Below, in pieces: positions 35,118-42,098 of a DNA stretch of 42,098 nt. The stretch is taken from positions 1-42,098 of the forward strand of contig JAGYMR010000001.1 in NCBI GenBank assembly GCA_018400515.1, written 5' to 3'. The stretch comes from Tangfeifania sp. (GTDB lineage: Bacteria > Bacteroidota > Bacteroidia > Bacteroidales > Prolixibacteraceae). The notes beneath the pieces were generated by a model, which searched no databases, was not told the DNA's origin, and was given only the letters and a program-made list of their open reading frames with translations. The position numbers and the translations under genes are program-made. How positions within the stretch are numbered: position 1 is the first letter of the stretch; the number at the start of each line of letters is the position of its first letter.

Positions 35118-36503
35118 ATGGCTCAGCAAGAAAAAGCACCCGATATTGCCCGGTATAAAGAAAAGGTCATTGAAAATGCACAAATGGTGGAGAATCCCGC
35201 CGAACAACTAAAAACCGGTTTAAAGAAACTGGAAGGAAGCGGGGGGTTCGATCTGCTGGAGATGGCTTTTGCCGGCGTTGAAAACATGAATCCCGAACGG
35301 AAAGCAAGAAAACGCATCTTCCTTACCGAAACAACCTACAAAGATGACCGCGAAAAGCTGAAGAAGACCCTTCAGCTGTGGGCTGCTGTTTTGAACTCCT
35401 CTGAAAGTGTCACCGGCATGGTGGAGGAGAGTGAACGAAACATCGGGGTGGCGGAAGAAACCTTTAAAACCAATATGGCAAAGGCCATTGAAGCAACCCG
35501 GGATCTGGAACGATCCTACCGTTCGGTAGCCCTCTTTTATAAAAACACCAACAGTGATAAACTGAAAAATGTTTCTGTATTAAATGCTGATCCGGAACAG
35601 CTAAAGGACCTGGACGACACCCGGTTCTTTGATGCCGTGCGAAAGGAACTGGTGGCCAATTTCGACCGGCTCGACCTCAGGGACAATTACGGGATCCTCG
35701 TCATCCCCGGTTATCTGGGATCCAATAAGGTGGTGGAAAAATGGGCAAAAATTGCCCATGAAAACAAAGTAATGCTGGTTACGGATTTTGAACACCTCGA
35801 CAATCCCGATGATGTGATGGACCTGTTTGAGGTAGCCAACCTTACAGGAGGCGACAAGTACCGCTCCAACGTGATGATGACCTGCAACTGGCTGGTAGGA
35901 AGGGATAAATTCAGTGAGATTGGTGAAGAGGAAGAGCTTTTTGTACCCCCTTCCAGTGCGCTGGGAGGAACCATTTACAACACCCTCATGTCGCAGGTGG
36001 CTGCCGGGAAAAAACATGGCGGTCTGAGCGAAGTGGACGGCGTGAAATTTGACCTCAAAAAAAGTGAGATCGCCAACCTCGAAAAAATGGGGCTGATCCC
36101 CATGGTAAATGAATACGGAAAGGTGATGGCCTTCTCTGCCAAAACCCTTTTCAACGGCGACAACCTTGGATTGCAAACCTACTCCGTCGTGCGGGTCTTC
36201 GATTATGTCACCAAAGTATTAATGGACTTTCTGAACCGGCGTGCATTTGAAAATTTCGATTATGAAACACAACGGGAACTAAAAACCCAGATCGGAAAAT
36301 TCCTGAACAGCATCGCCGGCCCCGGAAAACTGATCGAAGATTTTACCATCACACGGTTCGAACAGGACCCGAACCAAAAAGACCGGGTTTACCTCGACAT
36401 CAATATGAAACCCTATTTCCCCGCCAAAAACTTCATGATTAAAATGGACGGACAGAAAGGGGATGACGGAAACGAATGGGACTCTTCGTATGAACAGAAT
36501 TAA
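35118..36503 (+). CDS. tssC: T6SS contractile sheath large subunit TssC (461 aa)
   Basis: The length and placement after tssB fit TssC. The middle and end show the family pattern: LDLRDNYGILVIPGYLGSNK, VMMTCNWLVGRDKFSEIGEE, FVPPSSALGGTIYNTLMSQV, then FDYVTKVLMDFLNRRAFENF and LKTQIGKFLNSIAGPGKLIE. The last residues VYLDINMKPYFPAKNFMIKM are the conserved C-terminal strand that joins sheath subunits. It forms the sheath with TssB. Confidence 0.93.
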   Translation: MAQQEKAPDIARYKEKVIENAQMVENPAEQLKTGLKKLEGSGGFDLLEMAFAGVENMNPERKARKRIFLTETTYKDDREKLKKTLQLWAAVLNSSESVTGMVEESERNIGVAEETFKTNMAKAIEATRDLERSYRSVALFYKNTNSDKLKNVSVLNADPEQLKDLDDTRFFDAVRKELVANFDRLDLRDNYGILVIPGYLGSNKVVEKWAKIAHENKVMLVTDFEHLDNPDDVMDLFEVANLTGGDKYRSNVMMTCNWLVGRDKFSEIGEEEELFVPPSSALGGTIYNTLMSQVAAGKKHGGLSEVDGVKFDLKKSEIANLEKMGLIPMVNEYGKVMAFSAKTLFNGDNLGLQTYSVVRVFDYVTKVLMDFLNRRAFENFDYETQRELKTQIGKFLNSIAGPGKLIEDFTITRFEQDPNQKDRVYLDINMKPYFPAKNFMIKMDGQKGDDGNEWDSSYEQN

Positions 36504-36540
36504 TGCACACCTTTTTTATTCACCTTAAAACAAATGTATC

Positions 36541-36957
36541 ATGGCAACTGTGATTAAATGCGAAATTGACGGGATCTCCAAGCCTCTTGAACTTGAAGGA
36601 GGTCTGAGTTTTGGATACAACTCCAGCGCCAATGTATCCAATGCCAGCAACAACAAACGGATAACCTTCGGGCCGGTTGATGTAACTCCCTTCTCTTTTT
36701 CTGTTATGGAACCGGATAAGGATGCCATTAAGGCACTTATCAAATGGCTGGTTTCACATGAAGTGAAAAAGAAAGTCACCTTTAAAATAAATGACCAGGA
36801 GATGGATGCCAAATCGAGGGACCTGGTTCTGGAGCAGGTCTGCCTCGAAGGCTACAACGAATCGGTCTCTGAATACGGCTCGCAAATATCGCTGTCGATG
36901 GTCGGCCAGAAAGTAACAATCGACGGCGTTGCGGTGGACCAAACCACTCAAAGGTAA
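36541..36957 (+). CDS. T6SS tube protein Hcp/TssD, first copy (138 aa)
   Basis: This is a compact all-beta protein of Hcp size: MATVIKCEIDGISKPLELEG, GLSFGYNSSANVSNASNNKR, TFGPVDVTPFSFSVMEPDKD, DAIKALIKWLVSHEVKKKVT, and an end VDQTTQR. It lies directly behind tssC (37 nt), where subtype iii loci carry TssD. Hexameric Hcp rings stack into the inner tube that carries effectors. It differs a lot from the second copy at 37071, so the two are not recent duplicates. It is followed by a hairpin (36961-36975). The Hcp assignment rests on size, context and the general pattern, less firmly than for the second copy. Confidence 0.72.
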   Translation: MATVIKCEIDGISKPLELEGGLSFGYNSSANVSNASNNKRITFGPVDVTPFSFSVMEPDKDAIKALIKWLVSHEVKKKVTFKINDQEMDAKSRDLVLEQVCLEGYNESVSEYGSQISLSMVGQKVTIDGVAVDQTTQR

Positions 36958-36960
36958 ACT

Positions 36961-36975
36961 CCCGCCCTCTTGCGG
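36961..36975 (+). terminator. Small hairpin after the first hcp gene
   Basis: CCCGC-CCTCTT-GCGGG starts 4 nt after the stop codon and is followed by ATTTC rather than a long T-run. A second possible pairing, CCCGCG (about 37000) with CGCGGG (about 37037), follows. Together they could partly stop or process the transcript, giving more sheath and first Hcp than second Hcp and VgrG. Confidence 0.4.
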
Positions 36976-37070
36976 GATTTCAACGTGTTTCTTTCTGTCC
37001 CGCGTAATTTTTCCGGATCCCCGCCGGGAAGTTTTGCGCGGGCAGGATGGTCACTTTCAAATGATTCAAT

Positions 37071-37484
37071 ATGGTTTTAACAGCGCGCTTATACATTTTT
37101 GGCCACGAAACAGAAAACGAAGGAATTCCCCTTCTTTCCTGTAAATTCAGCTTCTCCCAGGATGTTGACCAGCGGGGGATGCCCAAAAGCGAAGTTAAGG
37201 GCGGCTTAATAAGCCTGTCTTTCAACAGCATTGACGACCAGGAAATTATGCACTGGATGATCTCTTCCACTTCGGATAAAAACGGAAAAATCACCTTCGC
37301 CGGGGAAGAGGCTGAAAAAGTATTTAAAACTCTGGAGTTCCTTGATGCCCGGTGCATTCATTACCAGGAGTCGTTTCTGAGAGACAATGAAATGATCGAG
37401 GAGATCACCCTCTCTGCACGGGAGATCAAACTTTCGGGTGTAACCCATATGAACCTCTGGACAAAATACGATTCCGGCAGATAA
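37071..37484 (+). CDS. T6SS tube protein Hcp/TssD, second copy (137 aa)
   Basis: The sequence follows the Bacteroidota TssD family closely: MVLTARLYIFGHETENEGIP, LLSCKFSFSQDVDQRGMPKS, KGGLISLSFNSIDDQEIMHW, then KNGKITFAGEEAEKVFKTLE, LDARCIHYQESF and EITLSAREIKL. The arrangement of strands fits the Hcp ring fold. It stands 113 nt behind the first hcp copy, separated by hairpins, and just before copy D of the dispersed element (37487). A locus with two different tube proteins may use one as the main tube and the other as tip piece or effector carrier; that is inference. Confidence 0.85.
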   Translation: MVLTARLYIFGHETENEGIPLLSCKFSFSQDVDQRGMPKSEVKGGLISLSFNSIDDQEIMHWMISSTSDKNGKITFAGEEAEKVFKTLEFLDARCIHYQESFLRDNEMIEEITLSAREIKLSGVTHMNLWTKYDSGR

Positions 37485-37486
37485 AT

Positions 37487-37577
37487 GAAACGAGCATGGG
37501 AAAAATATCGCTCCGGAATATGATAACATCTCCTTGCGGGTTCCATAGGATACCTTTTAAATGAACAATTTTATAGT
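37487..37577 (+). promoter_or_regulatory. Dispersed element copy D, upstream of vgrG
   Basis: It starts 3 nt after the second hcp stop codon: GAAACGAGCATGGG, AAAAATATCG, variable block, GCGGGTTCCATAGGA, TACCTTTT, then AATGAACAATTTTATAGT and an ATG at 37578. TTCCATAGGATACCTTT is identical to copy A over that stretch. It should give vgrG a control region separate from tssH-B-C-hcp. Confidence 0.65.
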
Positions 37578-37634
37578 ATGGAAACTCACAGCAGCGTGCT
37601 CCACGGGAAAAAGGATCAAGATTTTATGCATTAA
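37578..37634 (+). CDS. Possible 18-residue leader peptide before vgrG
   Basis: The ATG at the end of copy D opens a frame of 18 codons (METHSSVLHGKKDQDFMH) and a TAA stop, 54 nt before the vgrG start. In copies A, C and E the same ATG is the start of the downstream protein. Here it could be a leader peptide, or only the leftover of a gene once attached to the element. Nothing else supports translation. Confidence 0.2.
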   Translation: METHSSVLHGKKDQDFMH

Positions 37635-37688
37635 CAAAATGCTATAACCGATTCACGGAACAGATTTTAATATTAACATTCAACCACC

Positions 37689-39482
37689 ATGGCTCTCGCA
37701 TCATCTGTACGATTGGAAATTGCCGGCCAGGAAGTGCCCGATTTTCTCGACATATCCCTTAACCAAAAAATGCATGGACCCCATGAATTCCGGGTAACCT
37801 GCAGGATGGACACTTTTGAAACGCCCGATGATTTTGTTGTAAATAACTCCAAAAAATTTATCGGCGCTCCTATCGTTGTTGAGATAAACGGCGTCACTCC
37901 AGGCAGCGATTCTAGTTTGCCCGGCCTTTTTTTTAAAGGGATTATCCATTTGGTAAGGGCGATAAAATCAGACCTGTCGAACGAAGATACCATCGTTTTG
38001 CAGGGCTACAGCCCTGAAATTTTGCTTTCGGACCACCCCGGATGTCGCTCCTTTGAAAACAAAACCCTCGGACAAATTGTAAATGAGGTATTAAAGCCCT
38101 ACCCCCGCGATTTGCTGAATGCCAGGGTTAACCCTGCCTACGGGGAACAAATTCCCTTTTGTGTCCAGTACGGCGAGTCCAGCCTTGAATTCCTTCAGCG
38201 ACTGGCTGCCCGTTACGGGGAATGGATGTATTACAACGGGGAAGCACTTATTTTTGGCTCTCCAGGATCAGGTCAGGAGGAAGAACTGGCGCTTGGAGAG
38301 GACCTTGCGACCCTTCATTTTTCACTGAACATGGAGGCCACCGGTGTAAAATATGTTTCCTACGATTATTTGAATGCCAAACGCGTGGAGACAGGCACCG
38401 ACCAAACCACCGGGAAAAACCAGCAAAACGAAGTGGGTAAGTATGCCTTCGATCAGTCGGCAAAACGGTTTAAACAGGATATCCTGCAAAATTATCCCCA
38501 TCTGAATGTCCCTCCGGCTAATTTTGGCAAGGCACAAAAAATGGCCGTGGAAACAGATGCATCCGCCAGAGCCCTGAGAATGTCGGGCATTGAAGCTACC
38601 GGCGAAAACCTTCATTTGGGCCCCGGAAAAAAAATTAAGGTTAAAGCCCTTAAAGCGGAGCGCACAGGTGAAATTGATTACGGAAAATACCTCATCACGA
38701 CGGTCGAACATCATTGCGATAATCTGCTGAATTATGAGAATCACTTTACCGCAGTGCCTGTGGAGGCCAGAATACCGGAATATGCCAACCCCGGGGCTGT
38801 TGCACACAGCGGCCCCCAAAGTGCCATTGTCACCGACAACAAGGATCCGGAAAAACTGGGACGGGTGCGTGTCAACTTTTTCTGGCAGGCTAAAAATCAA
38901 ATGACCCCATGGATCCGGGTCCTGAATCCATACGCAGCAAATGACCGGGGATTCTATTTCATTCCGGAAATCGACGATGAAGTGTTGGTTGATTTTGAAG
39001 AAGGCGATATTGAAAAACCCTTTGTGGCAGGAAGTTTATACCACGGGCAAAACAAGCCGCATACAGGCTGGCCCGACAACAAAAACAGTTTTAAGGGCAT
39101 CGTGACAAAAAGCAAACTGCGCATTGAATTTGATGACAATAAAAAAATTACCACCATCGACACGCCAGGCGGAAACAAGATCGTGATCAGCGATGATGAA
39201 AAATCAATTTTGCTGAACGACATGAACAACAATAAAGTAGAACTTTCATCCGGGGGCATTGTTTTAGACAGCCCCAAAGAGATCCGCCTAAAAGCCGGGT
39301 CTAAAATAAAAATGGACGGCAGTGCGGGGGTTGAGATTGCTTCCTCAGCCGACGTGAAGATTTCGGGACTGAATATCAAACAAACCGCCGATGCCGGATT
39401 TACAGCCCAGGGCAATGCAACCGCTGAGCTCTCGGCCTCGGGACAGACAACGGTGAAAGGGGCCATGGTAATGATCAACTGA
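37689..39482 (+). CDS. vgrG: T6SS spike protein VgrG/TssI (597 aa)
   Basis: The N-terminal 370 residues match the gp27-like hub (VRLEIAGQEVPDFLDISLNQ, KGIIHLVRAIKSD, PFCVQYGESSLEFLQRLAAR, YGEWMYYNGEALIFG). The gp5-like OB-fold lies at about 372-460 (DPEKLGRVRVNFFWQAKN, TPWIRVLNP, FIPEIDDEVLVDFEEGD, PFVAGSLYHG). The rest (about 470-597) is the repetitive needle, with short beta repeats such as KAGSKIKMDGSAGVEIASSA, without an added toxin domain. VgrG trimers sit on the Hcp tube and are sharpened by PAAR, encoded 12 nt downstream. Its own upstream region is copy D of the dispersed element. Confidence 0.95.
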   Translation: MALASSVRLEIAGQEVPDFLDISLNQKMHGPHEFRVTCRMDTFETPDDFVVNNSKKFIGAPIVVEINGVTPGSDSSLPGLFFKGIIHLVRAIKSDLSNEDTIVLQGYSPEILLSDHPGCRSFENKTLGQIVNEVLKPYPRDLLNARVNPAYGEQIPFCVQYGESSLEFLQRLAARYGEWMYYNGEALIFGSPGSGQEEELALGEDLATLHFSLNMEATGVKYVSYDYLNAKRVETGTDQTTGKNQQNEVGKYAFDQSAKRFKQDILQNYPHLNVPPANFGKAQKMAVETDASARALRMSGIEATGENLHLGPGKKIKVKALKAERTGEIDYGKYLITTVEHHCDNLLNYENHFTAVPVEARIPEYANPGAVAHSGPQSAIVTDNKDPEKLGRVRVNFFWQAKNQMTPWIRVLNPYAANDRGFYFIPEIDDEVLVDFEEGDIEKPFVAGSLYHGQNKPHTGWPDNKNSFKGIVTKSKLRIEFDDNKKITTIDTPGGNKIVISDDEKSILLNDMNNNKVELSSGGIVLDSPKEIRLKAGSKIKMDGSAGVEIASSADVKISGLNIKQTADAGFTAQGNATAELSASGQTTVKGAMVMIN

Positions 39483-39494
39483 AAAACAAATGTT

Positions 39495-39797
39495 ATGGGA
39501 CAACCGGCTGCAAGACTCAACGACATGCATACCTGTCCGATGCAAACTCCCGGAACACCCCCCGTGCCTCACGTTGGGGGACCGATCACGGGCCCGGGAG
39601 TGCCTTCCGTACTGATCGCCAAAATGCCTGCCGCCGTGGTGGGGGATACCGCCACCTGTGTGGGCCCCCCGGACGCCATTGTAAAAGGCTCCGCAACCGT
39701 TATGATCGGCGGAAAGCCCGCTGCACGACAGGGAGATATAACCGCCCACGGCGGAACCATAGTGAGCGGATGCCCCACTGTTCTGATCGGAGGATAA
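39495..39797 (+). CDS. PAAR-domain spike tip protein (100 aa)
   Basis: The protein is a bare PAAR domain: MGQPAARLNDMHTCPMQ, GPITGPGVPSVLIAKMPAAV, VGDTATCVGPPDAIVKGSAT, VMIGGKPAARQGDITAHGGT, IVSGCPTVLIGG. His and Cys residues typical for the zinc site are present (HTCP, TATC, TAHGG). PAAR caps VgrG with a sharp zinc-stabilised tip. There is no C-terminal toxin extension and no cargo gene directly behind it; the next gene lies on the opposite strand, 32 nt away. The 12-nt distance to vgrG means one transcript. Confidence 0.93.
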   Translation: MGQPAARLNDMHTCPMQTPGTPPVPHVGGPITGPGVPSVLIAKMPAAVVGDTATCVGPPDAIVKGSATVMIGGKPAARQGDITAHGGTIVSGCPTVLIGG

Positions 39798-39829
39798 TGC
39801 GATGCATAAAAAGCCATCTCCGGCAACAT

Positions 39830-40147
39830 TTACTCCCTTTTGAGGGGCGGTATGACCAATTTCTGATCGACAAAAATAAGATCCGGATTTTCAATACCAT
39901 TTGCCTCCACCAGCGCCTTAAGGGTAACCCCGTACCGGTGGGCAATGCCCGAAAGGCTTTCCCCTTCCCGGACAATATGGATCGTTCCTTTTTCCGTCAC
40001 TTTTTCATCCTGGGGAACCACTTGCTGTTCCCTGCGGGATTCGCTGGTTGAACGGTCGGTCACCGGCGTTGGATCCGGTACTTTTTTCTGCGAACTGCAA
40101 CCAACCCATGCAATCGCAATAACAAAAAAAACAATTAACAATTTCAT
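39830..40147 (-). CDS. LysM-domain lipoprotein in the T6SS locus (105 aa)
   Basis: The ATG at 40147 gives a lipoprotein signal (KLLIVFFVIAIAWVGC, Cys17), a polar linker (18-54), and one LysM domain (about 56-101, IHIVREGESLSGIAHRYGVT, LKALVEANGIENPDLIFVDQ, KLVIPP). LysM binds N-acetylglucosamine-containing glycan such as peptidoglycan. It could anchor or position the T6SS membrane or baseplate parts at the wall; subtype iii loci carry lipoproteins of their own, but I cannot equate it with a named Tss protein. It sits downstream of tssF on the same strand with copy E of the dispersed element between, and converges with the PAAR gene. Confidence 0.8.
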   Translation of the reverse strand: MKLLIVFFVIAIAWVGCSSQKKVPDPTPVTDRSTSESRREQQVVPQDEKVTEKGTIHIVREGESLSGIAHRYGVTLKALVEANGIENPDLIFVDQKLVIPPLKRE

Positions 40148-40237
40148 GTGTCTATAATTATTAATTTTATGGAAACACCTTGAACCCGCCATTTAAACAT
40201 TCTCCTGTGTTTAAAAATTTTTCTCATGACTCGTTTC
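40148..40237 (-). promoter_or_regulatory. Dispersed element copy E (degenerate), upstream of the LysM gene
   Basis: On the minus strand: GAAACGAGTCATGAG, AAAAATTTTTAAAC, variable block, GGCGGGTTCAAGG, TTTCCATAAAATT, AATAATTATAGACAC, then ATG at 40147. The distance from GAAACGAG to GCGGGTTC is 48 nt, against 49 in copy D. The downstream part is strongly changed, so this copy is less certain than A to D. Confidence 0.4.
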
Positions 40238-40269
40238 TCATTAAAATTGTAAGTTATCAAAGGCAGGGG

Positions 40270-42098
40270 TCATTCCCGGATGAAAAAACACCGCCAGGGC
40301 AAGGTATTTGCCGATTGCATTTCAAGCTTCACCAACAGGTCTTTTTTTAAAAACTGCAATGTTTCATCTTCTTCTGTATCACCGGATGATTTTTCAAGGG
40401 TAAGGTAAATATCCAGCGTTTGCATAAGGCCGCTGTCTGTTTTCCGGCCGGTTTGCAGGCCTTTTTTTACTTCCACATTTTGAAGGCGCTTTCCAAAATG
40501 TTCAAAACATAGCGCTTTAACATCCTCTTTTGTTACTATTCTCCCGTGAGAAAGCAGGGCATTCCGGTAAGTATTTACACGCTGTTCGGTATCCATGGTA
40601 TCACGTCCCCCCCGGGTCATGGTGATCAGGGCAATGCTTTCGGGCCAAAGCTCGCTGCCCTCATATAGTGAAAATTTTTCACCACTTTTGATGTTATTGG
40701 CCGATCTTCCGTTGGTGGTCCAGAACTCCACAAAAAGGGTTTCATCGCCCGGCGAGGCTTTTAAAAGAAGGTAAGGAATCTCTTCTTTGACGATATTGCT
40801 TTCTTTAAGCCGGTTTTCCAACCGGCTGATGGTTTGCTGCAGCTCTTTCAGGTTGGAAGCAATCATGTCGGTTCCCAGAATGGCAAAGGCAGCACTTTCA
40901 TCCCGTAACAATTCCAACAAATAATTTACCATTTCAGCGGCATTCCGCCTGTCAAACCGGCCTACCCCCCCCTGCCGCAAGATATAAGTCCCGTTTTCCA
41001 CCTCATTGATTCCCGAAAAGGATTTTTGGGTAAAATTTTTCCCACTGCTGCTGGTAACCCTTTTCACATCAAAAAAAAGTTCATCGGAAAGAAGTGGAAG
41101 GATATTTAAATAATTGCCGGAGGACTGGGTAAATTCATTCATGTGCCGGTTAAAAACCGGAAAGCAATTAACGGCACAAAACAGGTCGTCGCAGACACCC
41201 GGGGGAAGGAACTGGGGAAGTTCTGCCTGAATCCAGGTAACCGGACTTTCGGGGGTATCCGGATTATTTTGAAAAAACGCCTCTTTTAAGGGGGCCGGGA
41301 ACCCTGCCACAGATCCCTTCGCGGGATAAGGAGCGTCTGCAAAGGTGAGTGTCAAAAAATTTTTCTGATAGAACCGTTGAATGTGGCTGCAGACTTTGGA
41401 AGTTACATCGGTCTCATTTTTCAGGAGTTCATCGAGGGAACCGGCGCCTGACTCACCGCCCCAACCCTGCTGAAATGCAGCCGGTTGTCCATTCAGGGTC
41501 CATTTTGCCAGCGCCAGCGATTCATAAAAACTGGCATCATAAACTTCATTGCGCAGATCGAAGCAGAGGGTCAATCCCTCCAGCGATTCAACCCCCTCAT
41601 CCATTTCCAGGCCGATCCATACCTCCCCATTGTGGAAAGATTTACCGACAGGAACGGTAGCAATTACCTCTTTATAAAGACCTTCCTGGATTTCAAAAAT
41701 TTTCCCGCCCGCTGCAAGGTATTTCACCTTCCCGTTAAACAGTTTATAACTCCCGGAAGGAGTGAAAAAAACGGGCTTCTCTTCGGCTCCCCGGTCTCCG
41801 GTGGTACCGAACCTTTTATTAAAAAAAAACTGAAACGACGGATCAATGGTAAAAACCGGCTCCACCGGTTTTCCCCGGAGAATTCCATGAGCAGGGAAAG
41901 GTCCCGTCAGGATTTCCGGTGAAAGCAAACCAACCAGTTTCTCAAGCAGCCGCGTTTCGGTATTGCTTATCTCAGCTGAAAATCTTGCCAGTTCCCCGGA
42001 GAGAGCTCCCAGGATCATTCCCACCAGAGGATCAAACGTACTTTCCGCCTGGGTGTCCTGGAATCCCCATCCGTCGAGGAGGATCTCGGGCTCGCCGT
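40270..42098 (-). CDS. tssF: T6SS baseplate protein TssF, N-terminus beyond the window
   Basis: About 609 codons are present, and the frame is open to the right edge, so the start is missing; a GTG at 42024 is not the true start because a conserved stretch (FDPLVG) lies before it. The beginning GMILGALSGELARFSAEISN, EKLVGLLSPEILTGPFPAHG and KPVEPVFTID matches the Bacteroidota TssF/baseplate layout. The middle has VNCFPVFNRHMNEFTQSSGN, and the end RNALLSHGRIVTKEDVKALC resembles baseplate J-like wedge proteins. TssF forms the baseplate wedge with TssG and TssE. The gene faces the vgrG-PAAR operon, and the rest of the baseplate and membrane genes should follow to the right of the window. Confidence 0.85.
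   Translation of the reverse strand, partial: GEPEILLDGWGFQDTQAESTFDPLVGMILGALSGELARFSAEISNTETRLLEKLVGLLSPEILTGPFPAHGILRGKPVEPVFTIDPSFQFFFNKRFGTTGDRGAEEKPVFFTPSGSYKLFNGKVKYLAAGGKIFEIQEGLYKEVIATVPVGKSFHNGEVWIGLEMDEGVESLEGLTLCFDLRNEVYDASFYESLALAKWTLNGQPAAFQQGWGGESGAGSLDELLKNETDVTSKVCSHIQRFYQKNFLTLTFADAPYPAKGSVAGFPAPLKEAFFQNNPDTPESPVTWIQAELPQFLPPGVCDDLFCAVNCFPVFNRHMNEFTQSSGNYLNILPLLSDELFFDVKRVTSSSGKNFTQKSFSGINEVENGTYILRQGGVGRFDRRNAAEMVNYLLELLRDESAAFAILGTDMIASNLKELQQTISRLENRLKESNIVKEEIPYLLLKASPGDETLFVEFWTTNGRSANNIKSGEKFSLYEGSELWPESIALITMTRGGRDTMDTEQRVNTYRNALLSHGRIVTKEDVKALCFEHFGKRLQNVEVKKGLQTGRKTDSGLMQTLDIYLTLEKSSGDTEEDETLQFLKKDLLVKLEMQSANTLPWRCFFIRE

Overview
The window reads as a chromosome segment of a Bacteroidota bacterium, most likely a polysaccharide-degrading Bacteroidales/Marinilabiliales-type organism. 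The evidence is a SusC/SusD pair with FecR and ECF sigma regulators, a Bacteroidota-type (subtype iii) type VI secretion system (T6SS), Bacteroidota promoter boxes (TTG-N19-TAnnTTTG) and A-rich translation starts without clear Shine-Dalgarno sites. The lineage is inferred from gene content only. No rRNA, tRNA, CRISPR array or intact transposase was seen.

Layout. (1) 1-4975, plus strand: the end of a membrane-anchored LuxR-type regulator, a terminator, then a stand-alone LuxR-type HTH protein behind a perfect palindrome. It is translationally coupled to a secreted OmpA-like protein, followed by a secreted ankyrin protein, a secreted FecR-domain protein and a membrane-anchored thioredoxin-like protein; these look like one operon. 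(2) 5049-6911: an EamA-type exporter (minus) and a 0.9 kb gap with two head-to-head copies of a dispersed element and a possible 30-residue membrane peptide. (3) 6912-10802: a secreted PQQ-type beta-propeller protein and a secreted alpha/beta hydrolase. (4) 10842-13947, minus: a PEP-synthase-like phosphotransferase without the PEP-binding barrel, overlapping a divergent PlsY-like membrane protein. (5) 14184-14519: a DksA/TraR-type zinc-finger protein.

(6) 14666-31553: a polysaccharide utilisation locus with a FecR anti-sigma factor, an STN-containing SusC, SusD, two very large GH106-like (rhamnosidase-type) hydrolases, an ECF sigma factor on the opposite strand, and a secreted Sde182/DUF1593 nucleoside-hydrolase-like protein. 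The anti-sigma and sigma genes, usually adjacent, lie at opposite ends. The probable logic is SusC STN domain to FecR to ECF sigma, switching on import and hydrolysis of a rhamnose-containing glycan. A short element with 11-bp terminal inverted repeats lies between susD and the first hydrolase.

(7) 32093-42098: part of a T6SSiii locus: TssH/ClpV, TssB, TssC, two different Hcp/TssD tube proteins, VgrG and PAAR on the plus strand, converging with a LysM lipoprotein and TssF on the minus strand. TssF runs off the right edge. No effector/immunity pair is visible.

The most unusual signal is a dispersed element of about 90-95 bp found seven times on both strands (four close copies, two variants, one degenerate). 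In four copies it ends at or just before an ATG. It has a GAAACGAGCA box, an AT-rich near-palindrome, and about 45-50 bp from its start a GCGnGTTCCAT box, then usually a TACCTTTG-like -10 box. Copies precede the EamA gene, the first GH106-like gene, the Sde182-like gene, vgrG and the LysM gene; two precede nothing recognisable. It could be a shared regulated promoter linking glycan use with T6SS genes, or a promoter-carrying repeat that has spread.
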